From: Bacteroidia bacterium
GTDB taxonomy: Bacteria; Bacteroidota; Bacteroidia; J057
NCBI GenBank assembly: GCA_030430575.1
Contig: JAUIKF010000036.1
Location: forward strand, 1-64,000
DNA length: 64,000 nt
Reading direction: 5' to 3'
A program made the position numbers and the translations under genes. Under the pieces are notes generated by a model. That model saw only the letters and a program-made list of their open reading frames with translations. It searched no databases and was not told where the DNA came from. Of the stretch, positions 18,210 through 27,771 are shown piece after piece (position 1 is the stretch's first letter; every line of letters begins with the position of its first letter).

Positions 18210-18507
18210 GACCGCGAGGCGAGACCGCTTCGCTATCAGACCGTTCGAGGACTCACTGTCAGATCGCTCGAAGACTCGCTGTCAGACTCGTCTGCGACTA
18301 TCAGACTGGGGAAAAAAGTCTCTTAGTCTGACAGCAAGGCGAGTCTTCGAGCCGAGCGATCTTTGAAGAAGTGTGAGGTTGAGTGTGAGAGTGAAGATGT
18401 CTTTAGTCTCGTAGCGAAGGCGAGTCTTCGAGCCTGAGCGATCTCGCAGTGAGTGCCGAAGGCGCGAACGGTCTCGCCTCTCGCAGCGACCGCAGGGAGC
18501 GGTCTCA
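18207..18507. repeat. GAGCGGTCTC palindromic repeat array 1
   Basis: The entire gap between two convergent genes consists of imperfect palindromic units of the type GCGAGTCTTCGAGC and GAGCGATCTCGC. The array starts with TGAGACCGC, whose TGA is the cytochrome stop codon. It ends with GCGGTCTCA, whose reverse-complement TGA is the stop codon of the AAA ATPase gene. The last ~90 bp closely match the end of array 2 at 48003-48219. Confidence 0.8.
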
Positions 18508-21144
18508 AAACCCCACCCGTCCCTGCGATCCGCCTTCCATCAAGCTATCATTCCCCTCCGTAAATTCTTGGAGGTCTGCAAGGAGAAGTGAATTCACCGT
18601 GCGCGTATCGCGCTTCTCGGGCGGAAGAGCGGCGAGGCGCAAATGCTGGTTTTTGATGGCTTTTTCTGTCACCTTGCGCACGGCGCGTGCATTGCCAAAA
18701 AACTGGTTACGCGTACTGTACAGGTAGTTGAGGTACTTTGCCAGGTGTGCGCTGGCAGCAGGGGTAAGATTCAGATTTTCTTTCTTAAACATCAGCTTCG
18801 CAATCTCCAACAGCTCATCTGGGCTATAATCTGGGAAGGTCATCTTGCGATCAAATCGCGATCGTAGGCCGGGATTGGCCTTCAGGAATTTCTTCATCGG
18901 TTCAGGATAGCCTGCCACGATCACGATCAGCTCGCCGCGCATGTCCTCCATCCGCTTGAGCAGCGTATCTACCGCTTCCCGCCCAAAGTCATTCTGGCCT
19001 GCTTGTGTGAGGGCGTATGCCTCGTCAATGAACAGCACACTTCCTTTGGCTTTGTCGATCATTTCAGCCGTCTTGGTGGCTGTCTGACCTACGTGTGTAG
19101 CTACCAGTGATTGGCGGTCAACTTCGACGACTTGGCCTCGCTCCAAGATGCCAAGCGCTTTATAAATTCGTCCGATGAGGCGTGCCAGGGTCGTTTTCCC
19201 TGTGCCAGGATTGCCGGTGAAGACGGTGTGCAGCGAAAATCGGTTGAGGACATTTTTTCCCGTTTCTCGGTAGAATCGTACCAATTTGACCAGTTCATGA
19301 ACTTCATTTTTCACCACATGTAAACCGACCATTTGGTTGAGTTCTTCCAAGCAATCATGAAGCAAGCCTTCATCGATAGGAATGCGGGCGAGTTGGCGCT
19401 CTTTTTTGCGGAAAATCTCTTCAAGATCTGGTTGGGTGATCGTAGAGAGGGTTTTCTTAGAAGCTTTTTCATAATTTCCTTTGCGTATGATGCGCAGTCC
19501 GAGGTTCATTTTTGCTTCATCGATGAGCGAAAATACATACCGCGCATTGCCGAAGCTGCGATCGCGGTCGCGGTAAGCTTCCGTCAGTTTTTGGCTGAGG
19601 TATGCCTTAGCCTTGGGGGCGAGCCTCACTTGCCGCTTCTCTAACGCGATTTCAGCGATTTCATCTAGCTCTTGAGGCAGGTAATCGTCAAACTCATAGC
19701 GGAGTTTAAACCGTGACTTGATGCCTGGATTACCGTCGAGGAAATTTTCCATTTCCTTCGGATAGCCCGCCACGACAACTGCTAGATCCCCCTGTCCATC
19801 AGACATTTCCTTTACCAAAATCTCAATCACTTCCCGCCCATAGTCTTTGGGGTCATCTCCAGACCGTGCTAGGGCATAGGCCTCATCGATGAATAAAATG
19901 CCTCCGCGAGCATTGTTGATCGCTTCCTTCACCTTCGGAGCTGTTTGCCCGATATACTCCCCAATAATATCCGATCGATCGACCTCATGGACATGACCTC
20001 GGCTCAGGAGGCCCAATTTCTTGTAAATGCGGCCGAGCATCCGAGCTACGGTTGTCTTGCCTGTGCCAGGATTGCCGGTGAAGACCGCATGGAGCTGAAT
20101 CGGCTCCCCATCGTCTAGGCCTTTTTCTTTGCGGAGTTTAAGGAAATTGAGGTATTGGGCAAATTCTCGTAGACGCTTTTTGATCTCGCCAAGTCCGGCG
20201 AGGCTTTCCAGTTCTGATAAGATTTCATCAAAATCCTGTTCGCTCAATTCACTGGTTTGGGAGGATCTTCCTGGAGCAAAAGCTTCTACAGGCCCAGTAA
20301 TCAACTGGCTGTCTCCCAGGATGAAATGGTTCCCAACCTTAAAAGGCACAATGCCTACCAAGGTATCCATGAAGATGATTTCGACTGTATAATTGTCTTC
20401 GAACCAGGTGCCTTTAAAGTCAGACCCCCAACCCGAACTGATAGAAATTTTCTTTTGATCGGGCGGAATCCGCAGCAGTTCAGTGGTGCGACCTTTTAGC
20501 TGGCGAGCGTCATTGTAGAATTTAAAGACAACTTCACACATCCACTCTTTATCCAACTTATTCTCCGCATTAAATTCCGCATAGATATAGCGGGTGTCTT
20601 TGGCACTGAATTCCGAATAGTAGTTCCTCCCATCACTATCTCTCCCTGAAATATCTGCTTCAAATAGCCTGACCGAATCGATCGAAAAATAGGGATTCTC
20701 TGCCCCATTGACGGGTTCCACTTCATAGATGTAGAAAGTGGTGCTTCCCACCTCCTCCCCTTCTACATAGGCTTTCCAGCAATACATCCCTTCCTCCCAA
20801 GGCGTCTCAGAATCGTCTGGAGAGCAGGATTCTCGAATATAGACCACATTGAGGTCCGTAGTGACCGTTTTGGGCAAATTAATGTCACAAAGGACTTTCC
20901 CTTCTGGCGCCTCTTCATCTTCTTCTCCCAATTGAAATAATTTCAAATTGATGGAAGTAGTCCAGTCTTCTTCATCAAATAGCTTATTGTAAAAAGAAAA
21001 CTCCACATAAATATGGGACACTTCCTGCTGCGCAAATACGCGGCGATACTTCTTGCGACTATCTGCCAGCCATTCGGCAGATGCGTAGACCTTGAGGTCT
21101 TTGAATTTGAATCGAGTGAATCCGGGCGGTTTGGATTGAGCCAT
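18505..21144 (-). CDS. Double-AAA ATPase of the CbbX/EccA type with beta-rich N-terminus
   Basis: About 879 residues, starting at MAQSKPPG. Two AAA+ modules of the CbbX/CfxQ/EccA class follow each other. Walker [10 protein letters not shown] occurs near residues 357 and 647, Walker [10 protein letters not shown] in both, and both carry the FGNAR C-terminal motif. The first ~280 residues are not a recognised domain but look like two related beta-sandwich units ([12 protein letters not shown] and [12 protein letters not shown] mark equivalent strands). There is no signal peptide, so it is cytoplasmic. It probably remodels a protein partner; no RuBisCO or type VII secretion gene is nearby to name one. 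Confidence 0.88.
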   Translation of the reverse strand: MAQSKPPGFTRFKFKDLKVYASAEWLADSRKKYRRVFAQQEVSHIYVEFSFYNKLFDEEDWTTSINLKLFQLGEEDEEAPEGKVLCDINLPKTVTTDLNVVYIRESCSPDDSETPWEEGMYCWKAYVEGEEVGSTTFYIYEVEPVNGAENPYFSIDSVRLFEADISGRDSDGRNYYSEFSAKDTRYIYAEFNAENKLDKEWMCEVVFKFYNDARQLKGRTTELLRIPPDQKKISISSGWGSDFKGTWFEDNYTVEIIFMDTLVGIVPFKVGNHFILGDSQLITGPVEAFAPGRSSQTSELSEQDFDEILSELESLAGLGEIKKRLREFAQYLNFLKLRKEKGLDDGEPIQLHAVFTGNPGTGKTTVARMLGRIYKKLGLLSRGHVHEVDRSDIIGEYIGQTAPKVKEAINNARGGILFIDEAYALARSGDDPKDYGREVIEILVKEMSDGQGDLAVVVAGYPKEMENFLDGNPGIKSRFKLRYEFDDYLPQELDEIAEIALEKRQVRLAPKAKAYLSQKLTEAYRDRDRSFGNARYVFSLIDEAKMNLGLRIIRKGNYEKASKKTLSTITQPDLEEIFRKKERQLARIPIDEGLLHDCLEELNQMVGLHVVKNEVHELVKLVRFYRETGKNVLNRFSLHTVFTGNPGTGKTTLARLIGRIYKALGILERGQVVEVDRQSLVATHVGQTATKTAEMIDKAKGSVLFIDEAYALTQAGQNDFGREAVDTLLKRMEDMRGELIVIVAGYPEPMKKFLKANPGLRSRFDRKMTFPDYSPDELLEIAKLMFKKENLNLTPAASAHLAKYLNYLYSTRNQFFGNARAVRKVTEKAIKNQHLRLAALPPEKRDTRTVNSLLLADLQEFTEGNDSLMEGGSQGRVGF

Positions 21145-21194
21145 AGACAAATGTAGGATTTAGGAAATAGAACCACAAAAGGAAGAAAGGATAC

Positions 21195-21359
21195 GATTGC
21201 AGAATAATGATTGCTTGCCCTGAGTTTATCGAAGGGCAGAACAAGGATTTTTGAAGGGGTAATACAGGTATTTTCACTTCATCAATCTGAATTCCCTTCG
21301 GCTCCCTTCGGCAGGCTCAGGGGAAGCTCAGGACATGCCTTGTTCGACATTCTGCAATC
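21195..21359. repeat. Imperfect inverted repeat between AAA ATPase and phosphoesterase genes
   Basis: GATTGCAGAAT (21195-21205) and ATTCTGCAATC (21349-21359) are perfect inverted ends. AGAACAAGG and CCTTGTTC form an inner pair. Between them lie CCCTGAG...CGAAGGG and CCCTTCGG...CAGGCTCAGGG segments. The remainder of this 268-bp gap holds ATTCATTCAAAATT tracts. Confidence 0.5.
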
Positions 21360-21412
21360 AAAAAAATCTTACCATTCAACATTAGTCATTCCTTCATTCA
21401 AAATTAGTCCCT

Positions 21413-22984
21413 CTACTCATCTCTTACCACTCGATATGTGGTCTGCGCAAAATACTTTCGCCCAAAGCGGTCAATCGCCTGCACTTCAATGCGATGGACG
21501 CCAGGGCTCAGTCTCGTAGGGAGACGAATCTTCCAAAGGTGAGCTGAGTTGACAGGGTTGCTGGGGCGTGTGCCTTCAGGAGGGTACGGGGCGTTGTCCC
21601 ACATGCTGCGGGTATCTGTGACGGAAGGATCGTGCTCCTTCATATGCCACATGGGCTTCCAGGCTCCGCCGTCAATACGGTAGTTCAGCTTGCTGCTATC
21701 ACTTCCTTGGAAGAAATTAGCATATAATTCCCAAGCGTTTCGTGAGTTTCTGCGAACGGATTTAGGCGCATGTAGGCGGATTTTGAAATCGGCTGGTTCG
21801 CGCGCTGCCTGATATTCATAACGGTATTCATTCCCCTGAAAAGTCATCATCATATAGCCATTGGGCGTGCCGTCACGCATCGTAGCTAGCGGGATGCCTT
21901 CGTCATCCTTGACGCCTGTCCACCAGTCTCCACTGGCAGTGCCCACATTGTAATGATGGTGTGACTTTTCCCCCTGCCATCCGTCAGTATGGTCGTAATC
22001 AAAGTGGTTTTGGGTATGGGTGTGGGCAGAGATGGATAGGGTAAAAGGAAAGTCTTTGAGCAAGGCAAAAAAGCGATCTCGGTCGCGTTTGCGGAACGTT
22101 TCGCCAAAATATGCCTCCAGAAAAAGCGGTATGTGAAATTGGACCACCACTAGCATATTTTTGTCTACATACTTCAAATCATTTTCCAAAAACGCCAACT
22201 GATCTTCCCGAAATCCGCCTATGTAGCCAGGCTTGCCATCGTCTCGGGGATAGATGACATCATCCATCACCACAAAGTGTACTTTGCCATAATTAAACGA
22301 ATACGTCGCTGGGCCATAAACGGCTTCAAATGTCTCGTCAGCGAGGCTGTCATACGTGGCATCAGTATTCATATCGTGGTTTCCATAGACATTGTACCAA
22401 GGGATGCCGATCTGGGAAATGGCATCATTTATGGGGTTAAATAAGTCCAAATCATCGCCTACTATGTCGCCCATAGTCACGCCAAAGGCATAGCCATTTA
22501 CGCCCATCAGTCCTGCCACAATGTCTCTTGTGAAGTAGTCCACTTGTTCCTGATTATAGGTCTGTGGATCGCCAAAATACAGAACTTTGAATGTATCAGA
22601 CTCTGCTGCTTTGATCAGCGGAAAGTCTATAGAGCGAGGTAAAGGGCCAGTAGGCGGGACGCCAGGGTAAGAAAGAATAGGAGAGCCATTAGGTTTATGG
22701 AGGTAGTAAAATTGGGGCAGAAGGGCTTCATTTACAGGGGGATGAAACCCTGAGGGCTTGATCACAAAGATGATTTGATCATCGTGGATGGGGAGTTCAT
22801 AGAAGCCTTGCTCATCTGTCAAGACGACCTGGACGCCATTGGAGACCGCGACTTTGGCGAGGCCAGGCTCAGTAGATTCGCGCAAGCCATTTTGATTGCT
22901 GTCTTCAAATACAACGCCTTTCGCTTTTTGGCCAAAAACAGAGAGAGCAAAACATAGGAAAATAATCAATAAGGGGAATTTCAT
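21413..22984 (-). CDS. Secreted calcineurin-like phosphoesterase
   Basis: 523 residues from MKFPLLIIF, the start that gives a clean signal peptide ending in VFGQ. An N-terminal SdrD/MetallophosN-like beta domain (KGVVFEDSNQNG, LTDEQGFYELP) precedes the metallophosphatase core with its metal-ligand motifs: FGDPQ (D-x-Q in place of D-x-H), MGDIVGDD, YGNHDMN and SAHTHTQNH. A MetallophosC-like beta domain closes the protein. It is likely periplasmic or surface phosphodiesterase/phosphatase activity. It is divergent from the sensor kinase gene with 88 bp between starts, so the two may share a control region. Confidence 0.88.
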   Translation of the reverse strand: MKFPLLIIFLCFALSVFGQKAKGVVFEDSNQNGLRESTEPGLAKVAVSNGVQVVLTDEQGFYELPIHDDQIIFVIKPSGFHPPVNEALLPQFYYLHKPNGSPILSYPGVPPTGPLPRSIDFPLIKAAESDTFKVLYFGDPQTYNQEQVDYFTRDIVAGLMGVNGYAFGVTMGDIVGDDLDLFNPINDAISQIGIPWYNVYGNHDMNTDATYDSLADETFEAVYGPATYSFNYGKVHFVVMDDVIYPRDDGKPGYIGGFREDQLAFLENDLKYVDKNMLVVVQFHIPLFLEAYFGETFRKRDRDRFFALLKDFPFTLSISAHTHTQNHFDYDHTDGWQGEKSHHHYNVGTASGDWWTGVKDDEGIPLATMRDGTPNGYMMMTFQGNEYRYEYQAAREPADFKIRLHAPKSVRRNSRNAWELYANFFQGSDSSKLNYRIDGGAWKPMWHMKEHDPSVTDTRSMWDNAPYPPEGTRPSNPVNSAHLWKIRLPTRLSPGVHRIEVQAIDRFGRKYFAQTTYRVVRDE

Positions 22985-23072
22985 GATGGAATAGAGATTA
23001 TTAAAGCGTATTAAAAGCAAAGTATCAGTTCATTTTATAAATTAGACACAAGATAAAAGGGATAAACGGTTT

Positions 23073-25658
23073 TTGATTTCTCAACCAAGAAATAAATTGA
23101 GCACAACTACATTCAAGCAGAGCGACATTCAGGCATTTATTCGATTTCACGATTTACTTCAATCTGTGATAAGCGCATCACTGAGTATCAGTAGTGATGA
23201 GGAGTTTGATGCTTCTATCGCAACACTCTTAAAACAGATTGGCGATGAAATAGAAGCGGACCGCTTCTGTCTGTTTCAAAAAATGGAACCTGAAGTTGGC
23301 AAAAAGGAATTACAATTTCGCCACCTGTATGAGTGGTGTTCTATCAACGCGAAACCAAGTATCACGGAACCTATGTTCCAGCAGGTCGCCTTGGAGCAGG
23401 CAGGGCTAGGGCGGTGGCTGGCGGCCCTAGTAAAGGGAGAATCCATTCAGACCTTAGCATCCGAAGCCCCCGAACAGGAACAGTTTTTCTTTCAAGTCAT
23501 TGAAGCCAAGTCGGCTTTGGCCATCCCCATCTTCCTAGACAATAGCTTTTGGGGATTTGTCGCTATAGAGGATAACCTCAAAGAGCGCAACTGGACTGAA
23601 ACGGAGGTTTCCATCCTCAAAAGCCTCGTTTGTACCCTGGGCATTAGTATCAGCTATCATAAAACCCAAACGGGGTTGAACGCGATAGAAAAACGCTTTG
23701 GACTACTGGTCAATTCCGTGGGAGGGATCGTCTGGCGCTTTGACCCTAGCCGTCAGGTCTTCACTTATGTAAATGATGAAGCGGAACGATTGCTGGGGTA
23801 TCCTACTGATGCGTGGATAGAAGATACCGCTTTTTGGCCTGACCATATGCACCCGGATGACAGTGAAGAGGCATTTGCTTTTTGTCAAATAGAGGTAGAA
23901 AAAGGCCGGAACCACGAATTGGAATACCGAATGGTCGCCAAGGATGGACACTATGTGTGGCTGAGAGATGTGGTTCGATGTGTCAAGAATGAAGCGGGAG
24001 AAGTCGTCGAACTGATCGGTATCATGTACGACATTACGGCGCAGAAACTGGCCGAGGCAGAATTGACCCGCAGCCAGTTATCGCTGCGCCAAGCGCAAGC
24101 GATCGCGCGTATAGGCAGCTTTGAGTGGAATATCAAAGACAATAGTGTTCACTGGTCCGAAGGGTTATATACCATTTTGGGCTTTGATGTAGATGCCTTT
24201 GTTCCCAATTTTGATCGGTACATGGAGATCGTCCACCCAGAAGACCGAGAGATGTTTTTGGGAAAAATTCAGGCGACACTGAACGAAGGAGAGCCTTATG
24301 ACTTTGAGCATCGTGTCTGCCTAGCCAATGGCCAGACGGGTATGCTTCACTGTGCTGGTAAGGTTCTTTTTGATGATCAAAAACAGCCAGAAAAACTCCT
24401 TGGCGTTGCTTCTGATATTACTCACCAAAAGAAAATAGAAACAGAAATCAGGCAACTCAATGAAGCCCTTGAGCAGCGCGTTGATGAGCGTACAAAAGAC
24501 CTGGAAGATGCCCTAAGACTGGTTCAACTAGAGATGGAAGTGCGTAAGAAGGCTGAAGGGGCCTTGCGTGAAAGCGAAAAGCGCTATCGGATGATCTCCG
24601 AAAATATGAGTGACAAGATTACAATTGTAGGGCCTGAAAAACGCGTACGCTATATTTCGCATTCAGTCAAAGAGATGTTGGGATACAATCCTCATGAGAT
24701 TGAAGGGAAAGATGCCTTTATGATGATTTGGCCAGAGGATCAGGAATATGTGCACAAAGGACTTACACGGTTGGTGGAGGGGGAATCAAGTGTTACGATC
24801 AGCTATCGTCTGAAGAAAAAGAATGGAGATCCATTATGGGTCGAATCTCTTGCACGGTGGCTCTATATGGATGATGGTTCGACAGATGGCATTCTATTGA
24901 CTTCTCGTGATATCAGTGAGCGTAAAGCCGCTGAGGAGGAAATGCAGAAACACCTCCAGAAAGAAAAAGAACTCAATGAGTTGAAAGCTAAGTTCATCTC
25001 CACTGCTTCCCACCAATTTCGCACCCCACTTGCGTCTATCCTCTCCAATGTGGACTTATTGGAAATGCTGATGAACCAGACAGGCCGGCAAGGAGAAAAG
25101 CCAATTGAACGCATCTCAGAGCGAATTCGAGGAGATATAGACCGACTGGTACATTTGATGGATGATATTTTGGTTTTGGGACGGAGTGATGCTGCCAAGA
25201 CGCCATTTTATCCTGAGCAAGTAGACTTTAGCTTACTTTGTGAAAAAGTGATCCAGGAGGTAATGGCGACTCAACAATGGAAACGAAAAGTGGAATTGGA
25301 AGTCAAAGGCACGCCCAGACCTGTAGTTGTGGATCCTAAATTGATCCACAATGCTTTGTCCAACATACTCGAAAATGCCTATAAATATTCCAAAGACAAT
25401 CATGCCCCTGAGATGACATTATGCTTCTTGAGTGATAGGGTGAAATGTATCATCAAAGATTATGGCGTTGGAATTTTACCCGCAGATTTACCTCAGTTGT
25501 TCCAATCTTTTCATCGTGGGCAGAATGTTCTTGACATTGAGGGGAATGGATTGGGACTCGCAATTGCAAAAGATTTTGTTGATTTGCACCGTGGAACCAT
25601 CGAGGTCGATAGCCAGCCAAATGTAGGAACCACTTTTGAGATTTATTTACCCACTTAA
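23073..25658 (+). CDS. GAF/multi-PAS sensor histidine kinase
   Basis: 861 residues, apparently soluble, since no membrane segment is visible. Order: GAF-like domain (about 20-200), three PAS/PAC units (about 210-330, 340-465 and 500-630, each ending in an ITAQK, ITHQK or ISERK motif) with a coiled coil at about 460-500, then HisKA with phospho-acceptor His647 (ASHQFRTPL). HATPase_c follows, with N box NILENAYKY, G1 KDYGVGI and G2 GNGLGLAIA. The start is TTG: the first in-frame ATG falls inside the GAF domain. The next gene, 28 bp downstream, is its probable phosphorylation partner. Confidence 0.9.
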   Translation: MISQPRNKLSTTTFKQSDIQAFIRFHDLLQSVISASLSISSDEEFDASIATLLKQIGDEIEADRFCLFQKMEPEVGKKELQFRHLYEWCSINAKPSITEPMFQQVALEQAGLGRWLAALVKGESIQTLASEAPEQEQFFFQVIEAKSALAIPIFLDNSFWGFVAIEDNLKERNWTETEVSILKSLVCTLGISISYHKTQTGLNAIEKRFGLLVNSVGGIVWRFDPSRQVFTYVNDEAERLLGYPTDAWIEDTAFWPDHMHPDDSEEAFAFCQIEVEKGRNHELEYRMVAKDGHYVWLRDVVRCVKNEAGEVVELIGIMYDITAQKLAEAELTRSQLSLRQAQAIARIGSFEWNIKDNSVHWSEGLYTILGFDVDAFVPNFDRYMEIVHPEDREMFLGKIQATLNEGEPYDFEHRVCLANGQTGMLHCAGKVLFDDQKQPEKLLGVASDITHQKKIETEIRQLNEALEQRVDERTKDLEDALRLVQLEMEVRKKAEGALRESEKRYRMISENMSDKITIVGPEKRVRYISHSVKEMLGYNPHEIEGKDAFMMIWPEDQEYVHKGLTRLVEGESSVTISYRLKKKNGDPLWVESLARWLYMDDGSTDGILLTSRDISERKAAEEEMQKHLQKEKELNELKAKFISTASHQFRTPLASILSNVDLLEMLMNQTGRQGEKPIERISERIRGDIDRLVHLMDDILVLGRSDAAKTPFYPEQVDFSLLCEKVIQEVMATQQWKRKVELEVKGTPRPVVVDPKLIHNALSNILENAYKYSKDNHAPEMTLCFLSDRVKCIIKDYGVGILPADLPQLFQSFHRGQNVLDIEGNGLGLAIAKDFVDLHRGTIEVDSQPNVGTTFEIYLPT

Positions 25659-25686
25659 CCAATTGTCCGCTTAACCAAGGTTTTAC

Positions 25687-26790
25687 ATGTCTAGGATTTT
25701 AATAATCGACGATGAGCCGAACATCCGAGAGACTATCAGCGATTTACTGGAGTTGAAAGGCTATGAAGTCCTGACAGCGGCAGACGGTACAATCGGCCTC
25801 TCCAAAGCTGTTGCCTCCAAACCCGATCTGATTGTATGTGATGTCATGATGCCTGAGATGGGAGGCTGGGAAGTATTACAAGCTATTAGAGCCGAAAAAG
25901 GCATCGAAAATACGCCCTTCCTTTTTCTTACCGCAAAAGTAGAACAAGAGGATAGACGCAAAGGGATGAACCTCGGTGCAGATGATTATTTGTCAAAACC
26001 ATTTCACAAAGATGATCTATTTCAAGCTGTGGCAACGAGGTTGAATAGAAGCCACCGAATCCAGCAGGAGATTTCTGAAAAAGTGAGAGAACTGGATAGT
26101 CAGTTGCATTATTATGCGGCACATGAACTCAATACCCCTTTGAATGGGATTTTGGGGAGCTTGGAACTGCTCAAGGATTACAAAAATCGTATGAGCAGTG
26201 AGGAGGTGGATGAATTGCTCGAAATCATACAGTATTCTGGTAAGCGCCTTAAAAAGACGATCAGCAATAATCTGATGTACTATGTCCTGAGAGAGCTGGA
26301 AGAAAAGCCACAATTAAAAAAGCCTTACATTCAAGGGAAAACGCATAAACCACATGAGGTCATCAAAAGGACTGCTGAAGAAATAGCCTCAAATTATCAG
26401 CGAAAAGGGGCTTTAAAGATAGACTTGGAAAGTGTAGATGAGGCACCTTTAATGGAAGACAAGCTTCAAAAGATTATTGAGGAGATTATGGACAATGCGT
26501 TCAAGTTTTCCTATCCTAACAGCCAAGTTTCGGTGAAAGGGACTAAAACAAATGAAGCCTACGTAGTGACAATTTGCAATCAAGGGAGGGAATTTAAGGC
26601 CAGTGATATCCAACAGATTGGCCCATTTCGCCAATTTGATAGGGATATTTATGAACAGCAAGGGAGTGGCTTAGGACTTTTTGTCGCCCAGAGTTTAATC
26701 GCCCTTCAAAATGGGACATTAGCAATAGAAAGCATGCCTGAAGGGAAAACCAAGGTGACCCTTACCTTTCCGCTTAGAAATGCCTCCTAA
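25687..26790 (+). CDS. Response regulator-histidine kinase hybrid (REC-HisKA-HATPase)
   Basis: 367 residues. The N-terminal receiver domain has the acidic pocket Asp8/Asp9, phospho-acceptor Asp52 (VCDVMMPEMGG) and the LSKPF lysine. A HisKA helix with His146 (AAHELNTPLNG) and a HATPase_c domain follow. The ATPase N box reads EEIMDNAFKF and the glycine box QGSGLGLFVA, but the G1 position is CNQGREF, without the usual Asp. ATP binding or kinase activity may therefore be weak. There is no DNA-binding domain. It probably receives phosphate from the kinase directly upstream and passes the signal on elsewhere. Confidence 0.9.
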   Translation: MSRILIIDDEPNIRETISDLLELKGYEVLTAADGTIGLSKAVASKPDLIVCDVMMPEMGGWEVLQAIRAEKGIENTPFLFLTAKVEQEDRRKGMNLGADDYLSKPFHKDDLFQAVATRLNRSHRIQQEISEKVRELDSQLHYYAAHELNTPLNGILGSLELLKDYKNRMSSEEVDELLEIIQYSGKRLKKTISNNLMYYVLRELEEKPQLKKPYIQGKTHKPHEVIKRTAEEIASNYQRKGALKIDLESVDEAPLMEDKLQKIIEEIMDNAFKFSYPNSQVSVKGTKTNEAYVVTICNQGREFKASDIQQIGPFRQFDRDIYEQQGSGLGLFVAQSLIALQNGTLAIESMPEGKTKVTLTFPLRNAS

Positions 26791-26807
26791 ATCAGTAGTC
26801 ATTTTTT

Positions 26808-27749
26808 CTACACTGTTCCTACCTTCAAATTCGCTAGCATATCCTGGGTCATCTTAGCGAGGTCAAATGTGGGTTTCCAACCCCAGTCCTCACGCGCCCG
26901 CGCATCGTCTATGCTGTCGGGCCAGCTATCGGCGATAGCTTGTCTGAAGTCAGGGACATAGTCACAGGTAAATGCAGGTAGGTGTTGTTGGATTTCTGCT
27001 ACTAGCTCTGAAGGACTAAAGCTAAAACCTGCCAGGTTATAGGAAGAGCGAAGCTTTATCTGCTCTACTGGAGCTTCCATTAGAGAAAGGGTAGCATTGA
27101 TCGCATCAGGCATATACATCATCGGTAGGCTTGTATCAGCGCTGAGGTAAACCGTGTATTGGGCATGCTTAATCGCTTCATGAAAAATATCGACTGCATA
27201 GTCTGTTGTGCCTCCGCCAGGCAAGCTTTTATAGCTGATCAAGCCTGGATAGCGCAGACTCCGTACATCTACCCCATATTTTAGGGCATAATATTCACAC
27301 CAGCGTTCGCCTGCCAGTTTGCTGATCCCATATACGGTACTGGGGTCCATGGGGCAAAACTGGGGCGTCATATCCCTAGGAGAATTGGGCCCAAATACGG
27401 CGATAGAACTGGGCCAGAATATGCGACTCAGGCTGGTCGTTCGGGCTGCTTCGAGGGTATTGATAAGGCCTGTCATATTTAGCTCCCAGGCAAAGAGGGG
27501 GTTTTTCTCCCCTTTTGCTGACAAGATAGCGGCGAGGTTATAGACCTCTTCGATGTCGTGTTGGTGGATCAAGGCGATCAACGCCTCCCGATCCATGATA
27601 TCGAGCTTCTCAAAAGTCCCTTTTATAGGAGAACTTGGAAAGCGAATATCAGATGCAATGACCTGATCTACCCCACGAAGCTCGTAGAGCGCGTCGAGGA
27701 GCTCACTGCCAATTTGACCCAAAGCTCCAATCACTAACGTTTTTCCCAT
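26808..27749 (-). CDS. NAD-dependent L-threonine 3-dehydrogenase-like epimerase-family protein
   Basis: 313 residues of the extended SDR fold. The Rossmann motif GALGQIGSEL opens the protein and the catalytic YGISKLAGE (Tyr-x3-Lys) follows, with upstream Ser (WPSSIAVFGP). The SLRYPGLISYKS and PGGGTTDYAVDIFHEA segments are characteristic of the short-chain L-threonine dehydrogenases of Bacteroidota, which oxidise threonine to 2-amino-3-oxobutyrate. It lies 22 bp downstream of glmS on the same strand and is probably co-transcribed. Assignment to threonine rather than a nucleotide sugar rests on these motifs. Confidence 0.85.
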   Translation of the reverse strand: MGKTLVIGALGQIGSELLDALYELRGVDQVIASDIRFPSSPIKGTFEKLDIMDREALIALIHQHDIEEVYNLAAILSAKGEKNPLFAWELNMTGLINTLEAARTTSLSRIFWPSSIAVFGPNSPRDMTPQFCPMDPSTVYGISKLAGERWCEYYALKYGVDVRSLRYPGLISYKSLPGGGTTDYAVDIFHEAIKHAQYTVYLSADTSLPMMYMPDAINATLSLMEAPVEQIKLRSSYNLAGFSFSPSELVAEIQQHLPAFTCDYVPDFRQAIADSWPDSIDDARAREDWGWKPTFDLAKMTQDMLANLKVGTV

Positions 27750-27771
27750 TTTGTTGCAATTAATTATTTCC

